Source: Cryptomeria japonica (Eukaryota > Streptophyta > Pinopsida > Cupressales > Cupressaceae). From it: 64,000 nt of DNA. Positions 1-12,353 of this stretch are shown one piece after another (within the stretch, counting starts at the first letter, position 1; the number at the start of each line of letters is the position of its first letter). The translations under genes and the position numbers were made by a program. The notes beneath the pieces were generated by a model. It was not told the DNA's origin, searched no databases, and was given only the letters and a program-made list of their open reading frames with translations. The stretch lies in NCBI RefSeq assembly GCF_030272615.1, contig NW_026729177.1, positions 1 through 64,000 on the forward strand, written 5' to 3'.

Positions 1-1288
1 GGACAACTCCATCCCAAGACTATCGAAACGGGAACAAGGCATAAAGTATGTAGTTCTATTTTCTACTCTATGGTTTGATGTAAACTGATTAGTGGGTACA
101 CAACCCTTTCTAGGGTCAATGTCCCAGACAGTTTCTCTGTAGTTGCTACCCACGATGGTAGCGCTTAAGCAAAGGCTCAAGATTGCCTATTGCTTGTGGC
201 CTAAAAAAACTAGATCCTAATTCTTATCATAAGCGTCACCCTTGACCAATTATCAATCGAAAATAATTCTTCGAGATTAAATCAATTTTATAAAAGCATT
301 TCACTCATCATCCCTATAGGGGTTTACTATAGCTTAACTCAGCGAATGAAAGATTGTTTTAGAATTATCTCATTAAATTATCAATCCAAGGGGGATTAGC
401 CACCCCTTGGATTTTAACTTCAAAGTTTCCCTTATTACTCCCCGACGATTTATAGGGACGATACCACAGACGTCATTGATGTAAATTTATTAGGCATTAA
501 GTGCAGTAGTTCAACACAACAACATTACCCGTAAGCGTGACCTAGAGGCACTGTATATACCGAATGCTACTAGGTTTTGGTTTTCCAACTTCCTTTGTTT
601 AATTTTTTAACTTATGATAAACATCATGCTTGGAAAATAATTATGAATTGAACGCGTATAATTAGACATTGCAAAGCTCAATTAATTGAAATAACTATTT
701 GATGAATTACATGGAATAAAAACCATAACTAACATTATTTATTATTCAAAACTTGAAGTATAACTTTGCATAATAATAACAATTAGGAAACTTGCATAAT
801 AATATTTAAACGTGTAACTTGCATGGAGATGGAGGCGCCAATAAATGTAATTATTGTATAAGAAATTGTATGAAGTGAGGGTAGTGTAAGTTACATACAA
901 GAATAATCGTTTATAAAGTCACTAGTACCAAAAATAGAACTTAGCTTAGACATTTGGTTCAAACGTAGTTATAAATTTATTGGTAGATGCCAACTAAGTG
1001 CCCCAATGGATCTTAAATATATTGAATAGCTCTAATTATAAAATTTGATATAATATAATTTACCATTATGAAATTCACTAAAGATAAATTAATTGTAGAT
1101 TTACTAGACATAATTTAATTATGAATTTAACTACACAATGATCTCAACTATTCATAAATTCTTCTAAGTTAAACTTAAAATTGCAAATTATTATATATAT
1201 ATAAAAAAACTAATTAAATAAATGAATTTCCCATTTATTTTTAATTTTCAAAAACTAAAAAAAATACAAGAAATGTGAATCCTATTTA
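1..1288. other. AT-rich sequence, unassigned
   Basis: No convincing reading frame and no recognisable transposon protein on either strand. The first 600 bases are less AT-rich than the rest and could be an old LTR or untranslated fragment, but no second copy lies in the window to prove it. The one structural item is the hairpin at 383-413, listed separately. Confidence 0.5.
383..413. repeat. Perfect 11-bp hairpin
   Basis: AATCCAAGGGG (383-393) pairs perfectly with CCCCTTGGATT (403-413) across a 9-base loop. It sits in otherwise unassigned sequence and its role is unknown. A chance stem this long with a short loop is unlikely but possible. Confidence 0.7.
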
Positions 1289-1500
1289 ATGACAAAGGGG
1301 AGTGGGGACCCATGGGTCCTGTCACCCCTGCGGTCCTGCAGGTGCAGACATGCAGAGGTGAGGGGACACCATGGGCCCCTCCACTCCCCTTGTGGCCACT
1401 GTCGTGACATTGACCGTAGGGGTAGTGGAGGGTACCACTACCCCCCCCCCGCCAGTTACCTTAGCCTGCACAAAGCCCAAAGCGTGTTCGGAATAAATTT
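1289..1500. other. GC-rich island with nested inverted repeats
   Basis: About 200 bases of GC-rich sequence in a strongly AT-rich setting. It contains the palindrome GGACCCATGGGTCC (1306-1319), an inverted pair GGGGAGTGG (about 1297) and CCACTCCCC (about 1381), and a tight hairpin GGGGTAGTGG-AGGGTA-CCACTACCCC (1419-1444). Short open frames cross it on both strands but show no domain and no codon signal, so I do not call a gene. It may be a remnant of a GC-rich LTR leader or a captured fragment. Confidence 0.5.
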
Positions 1501-3121
1501 TGAATGCCATGTTTTATCTTTATTTTTATATTTATATTAAAATTTTACCTTGAAACATTTACTATATTCTTTTCGCATGATATAAATTATATATATATAT
1601 ATATGGCTTAAATTTCCAGAATATTAAATTGCATAAAAGGAGAATACATAAACAGGTATGTGTATAAAGAAAATATTAATGTAAGAGTGAGAATAACAAT
1701 TCAATTCCAGGGATAAAAGTGTAACAGAGAAATAAAATAAATAGAGAATAATTTGCTCCAGATTATCAAGAAGTAGGTAGATGTTTATACAAAGCTCACA
1801 CAAGGGGATTGAGAGTTTATTTCTAGTATTCACCGAGAGATCTTGTTCAACTCACGAGGAGATTTATTTAACTAATAATCACATAGAGATTTAAAATACT
1901 CACAGAGAGATTTAAAATAATCACACAGAGATTTAAAATACTCACAGAGAGATTTAAAATAACACAAAGAGAGTTAAAAATAATCACAGAGAGATTTAAA
2001 AGTAATCACAGAGAGATTTAAAAATAATCACATAGAGATTTAAAATAATCACAAAGAGATAATCACAGAGAGACTTAAAATAATCACAGAGAGATTAAAG
2101 AATGAGATTCAGATTTCCATTCGAAGAACCAGAGAAATGAATTAGAGGGAAGAAATAAAGATTCAAACACAAGGAAGAATTTTAATCTCAAAAAAAGATA
2201 TTTAAACAAATAAAGGAATATGATTTTTTTTTTGCTAAAATCTTTGGAAAAAAAATGAAAAGCAAGATCATGTGCATATTTTCTTAAGGGAAATAAAATA
2301 AATAAATAAACTATCTTTTACATGCACTATATGAAAGCATTATCATTATTGTTTATCCCTAAATAAAAGATTTACAATCTAATTTTAAAAAAAATTCTTT
2401 ATATAAAGGAAGATCTATAACTATATTTTTGATATTATGAATTCCTCATAAGTGAATGTAAAAAAAACAAGGAGAGAACCTGGTTTATCGAGCTTGATGT
2501 TGAATCCACTAGCTATCCTTATGATCCTTCCTTGCAACTTGAGAGAAATCCTTCAAACAACAACTCAAAATTCCTACAACGAAAATGAGACTACCAAAGA
2601 AGATCTACTTCTAAAACTTGGGAAATTTCCTTCAAAACATAATCAACTCCCTTCTTTGAAACTTGCATACAATTTTATAAGAAAATTCCCTCCATCCCAC
2701 TATCTAGAAAATTTAATTAAAAAGGAGATTCTTTTTTAATATTGGACTCATGCAAATTGATTAAACTTGGTGGGGGAGTTACATGCAAGGTGGTGGAGAT
2801 TCCTCTAGAAGCTTCTTATTCTTCCTACAACATGTGCCAAAATTGGGAGTGGAAAATAAATAAATAAAAATAATTATATTCTCCAAGTGTGTGTGTGTGT
2901 ATTCATTTTTTTAAATTATTTTATAACATTCATTCCATCATTTTAAATAGCTTAACCAAAAAAACATAATAGAGTTGTATTTAAATCAAAAAGTGATAGA
3001 GGAGGGTTGTGACACTTAAGCATGACATAATTGAACTCTTACCTATAATTGAAAACATAATTGTTCAAATAATATAAAATAATAAATAACATGGTATGAT
3101 TTGTGTCTATTTTTATATGTT
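1501..3121. other. AT-rich sequence, no gene
   Basis: Low-complexity AT-rich sequence with the minisatellite at 1876-2099 and a short GT run near 2888. One 95-codon open frame at 2452-2739 has no recognisable domain and lies in AT-rich sequence, so it is not annotated as a gene. Its right end (3122-3126, ATTAT) is the left target-site duplication of RE1. Confidence 0.6.
1876..2099. repeat. Minisatellite, about 20-bp unit
   Basis: About eleven imperfect head-to-tail copies of a unit close to AATCACAGAGAGATTTAAA. Copies differ by single substitutions (CATAGAG, CACAGAG, CAAAGAG) and by small length changes in the A run, and one copy is truncated near 2050. There are no spacers between copies and no coding frame, so this is an ordinary tandem repeat. 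Confidence 0.9.
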
Positions 3122-3126
3122 ATTAT

Positions 3127-4135
3127 TGTTGGAATCCAAGAACACTAAGTGGGGGGGGGGGGGGAGGAGTGGGGTGAATCAGTGTTCTACCGATAGTGTT
3201 AGTTTTGAACTTATTACTTATTAATCGGTTAACAATAAATAAAATTAGAGTGTATACACCAAATAACACATAGAAAGGCAACACGATAACACCCAAATTT
3301 ATATGTGGAAAACCCTGCAAAGGTAAAAACCACAGTGGGGCTGATACCCACAATATCTATGTACTTGATCAAGGTATAAAAATATTACATGAGAGGTTTT
3401 GCACATGCAGCAAGGCTAACTGCCTAGAGCTTACTGCTCAAACACAGATAAGAAGTCACATTAACTTACAAAATATTACAAAGTGTTTACAAATGAAATT
3501 GAACTTATAAATTGCATCTGACTATGATGTATAACGTTCGATGAATGCTCCGATATCCTTCTTTGTATACCACTTTATTGATGCTATGTTCTACTATCGA
3601 TTATGTTGTGCACGTAAAACTGCATACAAACACTTCCAAGCTGACCAAAATGCATAGCAATACTCACTGAAATCTTCGCAATTAAACATTTGCATTCAAT
3701 ACTACACATGATCTATCATTGAAGCGATCTTCTTAAATATCCTTCTAACTTAACCATGTCAGCTTCAATGAGAAGTATAAACAAGTCAACTACTGGAACT
3801 TAATGAAATCCAAACATAAATCTAATGGCCATGTCGACCATCACACATTACCACCAAAATCCATGAAGGAAATAATCAATACCAAAATATTTCCTTAGTT
3901 GGTTGCTATCCATTACTAGGTTCCATATACACATTACTGGGATCAGGACATTCTATCGGGATTAGGACTTAGCCGATATGAAGTGAATGGCAGAGTTTGG
4001 TGCTAGTGTCGCTGTAAAGCAATGTGAATGTCGATTAACCAAACAGTGAAACCATTTACCCTAAGATGGTGAGTTTCCATCAATGACAACCTGAAATGCC
4101 ATTAACCCTTACCAGATGAGTGTCAATTACCAACA
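3127..4135 (-). repeat. RE1 3' LTR
   Basis: Starts TGTTGG and ends AACA on the plus strand. It matches the RE1 5' LTR base by base except for scattered substitutions. It carries a G14 tract (3151-3164) followed by GTGAATCA near the outer end, and near 3305-3350 the shared block that reads GTGGTTTTT followed by TTTTCCACAT on the element strand. Both features recur in the other Copia LTRs of the window. Confidence 0.93.
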
Positions 4136-4312
4136 ATTTCCCCCTTTGGCATTTGTGGCAACATTCATGTGAAAAATGATACCATTCATGAAATTGCCAC
4201 TGAATCTCCATAACCTCTTGATCTCTACATGAATCTTCTATATACATCAGATGCTCCCCATGAGAAATATATGCATTTTTCACTTATTCCTCCCCCTTTG
4301 ACATCAATGACA
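4136..4312 (-). promoter_or_regulatory. RE1 polypurine tracts
   Basis: GCCAAAGGGGGAAAT (minus strand, 4136-4150) abuts the 3' LTR and is the expected plus-strand primer. A second tract near 4286-4300 reads CAAAGGGGGAGGAA, next to another Ca. GCCAAAG-like unit. Several polypurine tracts of the AAGGGGGAG type before the 3' LTR are a known trait of the Sirevirus branch of Copia. Confidence 0.8.
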
Positions 4313-4362
4313 AAGCGGGGTTCCCACAAATAATTCTATACAGCTATAAACATGAGTTGGTT

Positions 4363-7300
4363 CTATACAAATTTCAAAATATCTGCATACATATTCTTCA
4401 AAAATGAAAAGTAGTTATCCCAACCATTTTTAAGAGATTCAAGAATAGAGATGAAACTATTCAAGATACTGGCATAATACTCTATTTCTTCTGAAGCAAT
4501 GGGATCTTCCATCTACAAGTTAGAAATACACTCTATTTTATCCCAATCAGATTCCAAAGCTCATTTTCTCTCCTTATTATTCTATCCCCATCCTTCTCCA
4601 ATCTCAAAATTTTATCCATAACCACCAAAATCGGACCATCCAAAGAATTTGTTAGATTGAGGTTGTAAGAGTTATAAATCTTAATTAAGTTTTTCTTACA
4701 ATATGACAGTTGCTTGTCTATGGAGCTGGTGAGCTTATGAAAATCTAGACAAGTCTTAAATACATTACCTCTTTCAGCCAAAGCTACATCAATGGATTAC
4801 AAGTAGGTTTGGAGTTTCTTCTTATCAATCTCAATCATTTGCAAAAATGTTAACTTCCAGGCTGCCACAAAATTTTCTTTCGCCTCTATTAGTGAAATCT
4901 TCAATAAGAAATCATATTCCTTGGGAATGAAATCCATAATTTCCTCTAATTTACCCAAAGAGCTTGTACATTCCTAAGCTTGAAATTTTGGGACTAACTA
5001 GTTCAAAACCTCAAAACTATGTTCAATCAATTTCTTGTCCTTTGACTCTTCCTGAGCTACTTCTTGTGTGGCCTATGCCTGAAGAGCTACTACTGCCAAA
5101 ATCTTCTCTGCCAGTGACATTTTAAGGTAGGGTTTGTTAAAACTGATGGAAATTTGTGGTGAATGTCCTTTAGCTATGGCATACGTGTCAATTTCCAAGC
5201 CAGAGGAGAGATCCACAACAGTCTCCTTCTCCTTATCAGTCGGTGAGAGAACTTTTAAATATTTTAGCTCTTGTGTATTGGAAGCTTCGCCACTTGGTGC
5301 CTCATCCAAAACCTGAGTATCCTTTACACCTTTATTCTCCAAATCCTTAATTGTATCCTCTACAATCTGTACATTTTCTGTCGGGTGTCCTTTATTACAA
5401 AATGTGACTCAGTAACCAATATAGTGGTATTCGGTGGAATGCTTGTCAGTTTCTCAATTTCTACATTTTGTTGATTTGTTGGTTTCTTTTCCTTAGGCAA
5501 CTGAACATTCTAGGATTGCACAAAACTAGAACTCAACTCATGAATAGCATAGAACTAAAATAATTCTTGCCCATATATCAATTGTTTCCTTCCTAATCTC
5601 TTCTAGTCTGTCCAACATAAGACTGCTTATTCTATACTTAGGGCTTAATTCTGATGACCCTATTTTATTGATCAAATCATCCATCTCCAGAGGAGTTATT
5701 GTGAGACAAAGATTGACCAGTTCGGTCTCCTCAATCTACTTGTCCAGAGACTGAGTGTGTATTTTTCTGACTTCTAACTTATCATATAACTCCTTAGGCA
5801 AAATTTTATCCAATTCTATCAATGCCCTACTAAAAGAATCAAGATATAAAATAATAGCCTCTTCTATTTGTTTCTTGTCCTTTTCATCAAAACCATCAAA
5901 GAATGAACAAATATTATCTAAATTACCATCATTTATTATCTGATCAATCAAGTCTTGAGCATCCATCTTCTTCTTGCCAGTTCTTCTTTTTGGTTTGGGT
6001 TTGCACTGCTCATCTAATTTAGATTTTCTCTTATGTACAATTGTAATCTTTGACTTTTGGGGAGTCACCTTGACTGGTTCTTTCTTTTGTTCCTCTTTCT
6101 TCTCCCTCACAACTCTAACAAAAACATCTTTCTTTTTGGGAACCTCCTTGATTTCTGTATCAGACTCTTTTTCTTCAGAAGAAACAGTCATATACTGTTG
6201 GGTTACCTTTTGCTTCTTCTTGGGTGGCTCTACCAGAGTCGAACTAACACACTTAGCTGAAGATTCTTTTGGTTGTTTGGGAGTCTCTATTGTAACTAGG
6301 ACCACATTGGATGTGGCCTGAGATGCTTTCTGGGCTTCCCTTTCATCTTTTCTCTGTTGCTTCATTTCTTCCTTCCTTTGTTCTTCCAAAATTTTGGCTT
6401 TCTGCTTAACCTTAGTCACTAATCAATGATTCTACTACTACCCTAGTCATCTTCTTCCAAATTGTCGGAGCTACCCGTTCCTTGTGAACTTTAAGTCCTT
6501 TCTCTTGGGCAGTGCCAAATTTTTCTTCCTTCTCATCTACCGGTGCCTGCAATAGATGTTGTGCATAGGCATCCAGTGTGGCCTCGTCTACCTCATATCC
6601 CATAGGCATTATCAAAATTATTCTAGGTTGTATAGCCTCCATCATACACTCATCTTTATTAACCATAAAACAAATTGTATCCTTATATTTTTCTATTATA
6701 TATTTGGGAATCCAGGACCTATTCTTCATTTCCTCTTGAAATGTCTTGAAAAATGCCAATAAATTTTCTTTACTTGACTTGTCCCTTTGCCTATCCAAAA
6801 TTTGTGCAATTTATGTTGCTACTGGGCAGTCAAAAGCCCACTGAAGCTTGCCAAAACTAGGAACAGTGCCCAAAAAGTAAAATACCAAATAGATAATGAA
6901 GGAGCCATATCGAAAGGTATTCTTCTTGTCTTGCTTGATCTTTTGTAGGTTAGTCATGAGTTATTTCAGCATTACACTACATAGATCATAATGGGCATCC
7001 TCCTTAACCATCTGATGTGCCATCAAAATTGTGTTACCAGAGATAGTGTTTAACTGATTTCACTAGTAAACTTTATATCCAATAATCATCATTGCAAAAT
7101 GTACATATATATCTCTGACATCATCTACTCTTAAAGAACAACCATCAAAAGTTGCCCCAGTAAGTTTATTGAGCTTTGTGTTAGATAATTGACACCTCGT
7201 GCTAGGAACATCTTTGATTTTGTGCAAATAGGTAACATTCTTGATGACTTCCTCTGTAATATTGTATGGTCAGTCCAACCATGAATTCTTCGTTAATGTG

Positions 7301-7645
7301 GCTCAAAACATAACGCACCCATTCAACCTAATCAAAGTTTGGGAAATCCATGAGCTATGTATAACTCTTTCTCTGCAAGTGTGCAAATTCCAGTTTGAGG
7401 TGGTTGTCGGAAATTGGGTTTTGAGTAAAAATGCATGAGGACTCATAACCTCCAAGTTCTTCGATATCACAGTAGATATAAGCCCTAATATCCTCAGTAT
7501 GAAGAACTCCATGATACACTTTTGAAAATGCACCTAATGGCTCATCCAAAAGAGATTTGTACAGATGCTTCTTGAAAATGGGACAAGGGTAGTTCTTGAT
7601 CTCAACCACTAAGGGAGTATCGATGCTAGATGAAGATGAAGCCAT
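4363..7645 (-). pseudogene. ORF2x of RE1 (unknown protein, decayed)
   Basis: I do not recognise the family. It starts at an ATG (7645) giving MASSSSSIDTP and ends at TAG 4363-4365. The frame changes at least three times and stops are frequent, so it is dead. Pieces match ORF2x of RE3 in order: an N-terminal block ending CDIEELG (near 7460), a block with MEAIQPR and MGYEV (near 6600-6650), the motif PPKKKQKV (near 6206-6228), a block FFDGF...EEAIILYL (near 5840-5905), and a C-terminal helix ending in a tyrosine/leucine-rich stretch (4370-4460). Between them are long lysine/glutamate-rich segments. No membrane segments or protease, RT or integrase motifs are seen. Length (about 3.3 kb) matches the RE3 copy. 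Confidence 0.75.
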
Positions 7646-7649
7646 TATA

Positions 7650-8029
7650 ACCAAACATGGAAACTAGGGTTTCTATAACATGAAAATACCTTGAAAATGT
7701 TGCCAGGAGATCAAATTGCCTTGAAAGAAAGTGCTTGCTCAAATCGCCTTTGAACTCTAAAATGCTCTGAAAATTTGCTCGTCTGAATGCTCAATCGTTG
7801 TGTGAAGAAAATAACTTAACTTTTCTCTTTATCATCATTAACCCTAATTTTTTATTGTCATAAATGTTGTCAATTAGGCTTTACCAATTCACATAGTCTG
7901 TGAGTAGGTTTCGATAAACAACTGAATTCTCTTGAGTACCCATCCACAATCAGAATCTTCTGACTACAGACCTAATTTGAGGTATTTGCATGGTCTTCAA
8001 TAATTTGCCTACCCCTAAGGCTGAGTGCC
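7650..8029 (-). promoter_or_regulatory. RE1 spacer between gag and ORF2x
   Basis: About 380 bases without a frame. On the minus strand it has AATTAGGGTTAA near 7838-7850, a pyrimidine/adenine-rich leader, GGCGATTTGAGC (near 7735-7746), and an AAGGTATT shortly before the ATG of ORF2x. The same items occur in the same order before ORF2x in RE3, so the spacer is conserved with the gene. A separate promoter and leader is my inference. Confidence 0.5.
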
Positions 8030-8088
8030 TTAGCTACCAGTTGTATTTGCTATCGGTGTAGGACTTGATGACTCTACAGGTTGTTCTG
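8030..8088 (-). pseudogene. RE1 gag, C-terminal tail (cut off by RE2)
   Basis: Encodes a short tail (EEQPVESSSPTPIANTTGS) ending at TAA 8030-8032. Its upstream part lies beyond RE2 at 23261 and beyond; joining the two sides at the duplicated GTTCT gives one continuous reading frame. The tail resembles the gag C-terminus of RE3, which also ends in an acidic, proline/serine-rich stretch. Confidence 0.8.
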
Positions 8089-9572
8089 TGATAAATAATG
8101 ATGAACAGTTAGTACCAGACCAATATTGAAAGGGAGGGTTAATCAGTACAAGCAAAAATACTTTCCTAAAACTAGTTAAACAACAATCACTGCAAATGAC
8201 GAGCAAATAGTAACATCGGTCTGAAAAAGAGTACAACCGGTGAAGCTAAGAATGACTATGACAAGCATTAACCGGTTAATCACTTAGCTTTCCACTCAAC
8301 CTAATACTACGCTTCCATTTAACCCTTATGCATGAACAGGTAATCTATCATCAAAAATATAATAACAACTACTTCAACATGATTTACCTTCAGACACAAA
8401 TCACTTAAACCATCACATGAAGAACACCAAACATGACACACTAATTTTTCATGGGGAAACCCAACTAGGAAAAACCACGATGGGGATGAATACCCACAAG
8501 TTGTTTTTGAACTCTTTAGAAGTCCACTCTATTAGGAGCCAAGTCCGGTTAAAGACTATTACAATAGGTTCTATTAGGAACCGATCCTATTAGGGATCAC
8601 CCAGTTAAGGGATGGCTAAATACCCGGTTAAGGGTTAAACCCTATGAAAGATTACCTTGTTATAAGTTAAAGCTACCCTATTAAGGGATTTTCCAACTAT
8701 TAAGGTGGTTAGAGATCAACAGGTAACAACACTCAATGCCAATGCAGATCTGCTTTAGTTTCTCTTCTGCTTCTGCACTTACACTCTACAGGTATCAATC
8801 CTCATATATGGTTTGGCAAGAATCACGTATCTCTGCACTTAGATATAGACACCACATTTGCCAACAACCCTAGAAAGAAACACAACATTGACCCTATAGG
8901 AAATAGATAGGTCGGTAGCATAAACCCAAAACCCTAAACTTTTTAAATTAAGCAATTCAAATGGTTCAATCTTGACCGTTGAGCAGATTGCATTAAATGC
9001 AATAGTCTTGAACTGATCTCAAGACATTCTCCATCATTCGTTCTCCACCTCATTCATGGCGGCTGATAACCCATCATGTGTTTTCACCATTTACAGACTT
9101 CGCACATTCTTGAGGTAGATAGGAGCAATCTCCTTCATGCAAGACCCTTCATGCACACAAGACTGACGTGGCAACAAGATCTGTTCTTCGTTATAATGCT
9201 AACTCATCACACAATATCATTGGTTGATTCACATAGGCTTGGAACACTTCAATCAGGAACCCCGAGACTGAGACTACCAACCAGTAGTCATGCCATATGA
9301 ACCCTAGAAACAAAACATTTCAAATATCGGTTCTTGTTCTGACATACCGGTTCTAGTTCACACTTCGACATATCGGTTCACTTGGACAAACACACTGCTT
9401 CACCTTTTGCACACATGCCGGTTTACAACATTATATCGGTTCACATTGTTAGTTGCTTAACTTTAATAGTCCGGTTCTCTTCAACATATTACCGGTTCAC
9501 TCTTGAGCATTATTGACATCAATGACAACATACAATGTCACCATGTTATCATACTCTGCACTTATGCCAACA
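8089..9572 (-). repeat. RE2 3' LTR
   Basis: 1484 bp, TGATAAATAATG...TATGCCAACA on the plus strand. It contains the shared block at 8450-8495 and a telo-box-like AAACCCAAAACCCTAAAC near 8922-8939. Many CCGGTT and CGGTTC repeats (9320-9500) give it a distinctive sequence. The G tract seen in other copies is degraded here (GAAAGGGAGGGTTAATCA). Confidence 0.92.
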
Positions 9573-9740
9573 ATCTCCCCCTTTGGCATTGATGGCAATA
9601 TACAAGGATATCTCTCCGCTACACATCTTCTCCCCTAAGTTGCGGATAGTTGTTCTCCATCACATCTTCTCCCCCTTTGACAACAATGCCAAAGTGGAGG
9701 CACAAGTAGCCTTGTTCCACTATGCTTCTCCCCTTGAGGA
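9573..9740 (-). promoter_or_regulatory. RE2 polypurine tracts
   Basis: On the minus strand GCCAAAGGGGGAGAT (9573-9587) touches the 3' LTR. Further tracts (TTAGGGGAGAAG near 9630, CAAAGGGGGAGAAG near 9668-9680, CAAGGGGAGAAG near 9723-9735) follow at short intervals. This series is typical of Sireviruses. Confidence 0.85.
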
Positions 9741-9813
9741 GTAGCATCCTTCAACACATCAATCCTAAAAGGATATATCAATGTACGACCTAACTGATGT
9801 GGAGCACATACCT

Positions 9814-9860
9814 TTAATTTACCTCTTGAAGGGGCAGGACCCCTAATTCACCTCTCAAGT
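9814..9860 (-). pseudogene. RE2 RNase H, last codons
   Basis: The segment reads GELGVLPLQEVN and stops at TAA 9814-9816. It continues the frame interrupted at 17619 (...DIFTKPLLKATFTYL), giving the usual Copia ending 'DIFTKPL...F..L(R)xxLG'. RE3 sits exactly at the break with its CAAGT duplication. Confidence 0.85.
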
Positions 9861-11027
9861 TGTTGGCATTTTTGATGTTTATGTTGTGATTGTCATTGAC
9901 GGACACACACTTGCATTGAGATCTCCTTTATATGTATGAGCTAGAGCTCAACCGATATCTGTTCCAACTGGCATGTTGTATTCTAGTCTTTCGACTATTG
10001 GTGATTTTGCAAAATGTGTTTCCCGGTCTGAAGTGGCATGTCAACCCCAAGCGGTTCATAGATCTGAAGTGGTACAAGGGAGCAAAGTGGCATAACACAT
10101 TCTTACCAGTCTTCATTTTTGTCAAACTGACAACTGGTATTTTGTATGAACCGGTAATACTCTGTGATGAGTTACCAATCGGCATTTTGTGATGAGTTAC
10201 CAATCCACTGATTGTTTGACGGTGCTTCTTGTGTCGTGTTACTAAGTATGTCTAGATTCATTGAACCTAGGAAATTGTAATGTAATCCTATTGGACTGAC
10301 ATGAAATCAAATTCCTTTAAAAGGACATCATGTCTAGGGTTTTTGAGTTGTTGCTGAAAGGGTTTATGTTGTGCTAGGCTTTAAGGTGGTTGATGAGTTG
10401 TTGTAAGAGCAATCTTATCTGAGAAGATCAAGTTGTAACTGAGTGAGAGACAAAGAAGACTGAAGTAATGCTGGAATGCATTAGCTATGAGCTATCCTGG
10501 ATCTAACCAAGTAGTTTGTTCTATTAGATAGATCAAACACTTGTTGATTACTCACATCTTTGACAAGTCTGGAGCCCTTAACCAAGTAGGCCCAAAATCC
10601 TTTTGTTAAATCCTCTAACAAGGTGGTTCACCTCTGTGAATCTAAAATCCTCTAGTAAGGTAGTCTTTAATCAAACTTATCTCCTAACAGAGATTGAGAT
10701 TCCTAATAGGATCTATTCTGGTGAAGAACATTGTAAGACCTTAACCAGTCTGATCTTAACCGGTTTGGTTTCTATTCTACAGATAGTGACTTGTGAGTTC
10801 CATCTCATCGTGGTTTTTCCCATTTGGTTTTCCACGTCAAATATCTTGTGTTATGGTTGTATTGCTTTTGTGGGTGAATGCTTTATTTGTATTTTGGTTT
10901 ACATGTGTGATAACTAGTCCGTCTGTTAAACTGATTTACTGGTTTATCTTCAGATTGTTTAAGTGCATTAGAGCAGAGGCTTTTGGCATACTAATTCACC
11001 CCCCACCCCCCCTCTTAGTATTCATTA
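9861..11027 (+). repeat. RE3 5' LTR
   Basis: 1167 bp. The shared block lies near 10806-10840 (CGTGGTTTTTCCC then TTTTCCACGTC), and the C-rich tract at 10999-11012 precedes TCTTAGTATTCATTA at the end. The last bases are TTA where the 3' LTR has TCA, a single C-to-T change. Confidence 0.95.
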
Positions 11028-11028
11028 A

Positions 11029-11042
11029 TTGGTATCAGAGCC
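11029..11042 (+). promoter_or_regulatory. RE3 primer-binding site
   Basis: TTGGTATCAGAGCC, one base after the LTR, is complementary to the 3' end of initiator methionine tRNA as in most plant Copia elements. Confidence 0.95.
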
Positions 11043-11077
11043 TACCTTTCTATAAGTTTAACCACTTGGAAAGATAT

Positions 11078-12353
11078 ATGGGGGAATACACCTTGAGGGA
11101 ACTTACTCAACAGCTCACTCAGTCTGAGCAAGCCTATGATGATCTTATGGTCAAATACAAGGCATCTCAAGCAAAAAGGAGAGAACATGTAGAAAAGTTG
11201 ATGGAGCTATCTAAAAATAGTTCTGCAGATGAAGAAGATATGGAAGCCATGATAGAAGAAGTAAATAAGTTGAATGAATCAAACTCCAACCTGAGAAAGG
11301 AGTTGGAAGGATTGACTATCTGGTTTAGTCAAGAGCTTGAGAATAGGAGGAAAGTTGAAGATCTCGTGAAGGACAGAGATCATGAGATCTCCAAGTTGAA
11401 ACAAGAGATTAGTGCACTGACTACTCGCCTACATGAGAGTAGAATGGAAAAAGAAGGAGTACAAGATGAACTGAACATAGCCATCTCTGAAAATGCAAGC
11501 CTAATGGAGACAAATACTGCTATTTCCAAAGAACTCTCTAAGTCAAAGGAAATACTTGCTAAGTTCAACAAAACTACTGTCAAGCTAGAGAAAAAGCTTG
11601 AGTCATCTAGACCAGTAGAATACCAATGGACTTGGTTTCTCTAGACATGAGGAAGGAGAATCCTCAGGAGAAAATGCTGAAGCATCAAAGAAGCAACCAG
11701 CATTCAAAGGAAAAGGTAAGCAAAAATTCAAACCTATTTGCTTTAACTGTCTTAAAGAAGGACACATTGCCAATGTATGTAGGAGCAAGGCCTACAATAA
11801 TTTTCCTTACTTTATTAATAATGGACCTCGATCCAATAAGTTCAATGGTCATTGTTATGCATGCAACAAGTTTGGGAATAGAGCATTTGAATGTAGGTCT
11901 GTGATGAATAACACTGGAAGATATCCTCAAAGGACCCAAGGAATTGGTCATGAACCTTTTGTGAACCGAAACCACAATTGGTTTAATGTCTTCAATCATC
12001 AGTCAAGAAGCGGTGGCCATCAAGTGACAACCAGATGGAGAGAAAATTGTATGATCTATCATGGTCATGGTCACACTGCTGCAACATGTAGAAGGAAGAA
12101 TGGAAACATGAACAATGGACCTTGGAGAGCACCTGGATTGGTTTGCTACCACAGCAACAAATTGGGTCACACTGCAAGATTCTACAGAAGCAGAAATAGT
12201 ATATATGATAATATACCGGTCACTTCGGAAGGAGAAATTGATGTTGAAACAGTTCAAGTGGACATGAATAAAACCTGGAGGAAGAAACCAACAATGTTGG
12301 AAGAGGAACCAGTTTCTGCACCTAGTGTGGAAATATCGGAACCGGCAAACTAA
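11078..12353 (+). pseudogene. gag: RE3 gag (coiled coil + zinc knuckles)
   Basis: Starts MGEYTLRELTQQLTQ only 36 bases after the primer site. Residues 1-180 form a long heptad-rich coiled coil. One frameshift near 11600-11625 separates it from a tail with four CCHC-type knuckles: CFNCLKEGHIANVC (11739-11780) is intact; the others have lost a ligand (CYACNKFGNRAFEC, CMIYHGHGHTAATC, CYHSNKLGHTARFY). The N-terminal capsid-like domain seen in RE2 gag (REGPKFNxxNFxIWK) is missing, so the product would bind RNA and self-associate but lacks the usual capsid part. RE1 gag has the same shortened layout. Stop at 12351-12353. Confidence 0.85.

Noticed and set aside
1289-1540. 83-codon and opposite 62-codon frames in the GC island
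   Set aside because: Both strands open because of GC composition; residues are low in complexity.
1876-2099. CRISPR-like array
   Set aside because: Head-to-tail repeats without unique spacers, in a plant genome.
2452-2739. 95-codon frame on the plus strand
   Set aside because: No domain, no homologue I recognise, AT-rich context with no other gene signal.
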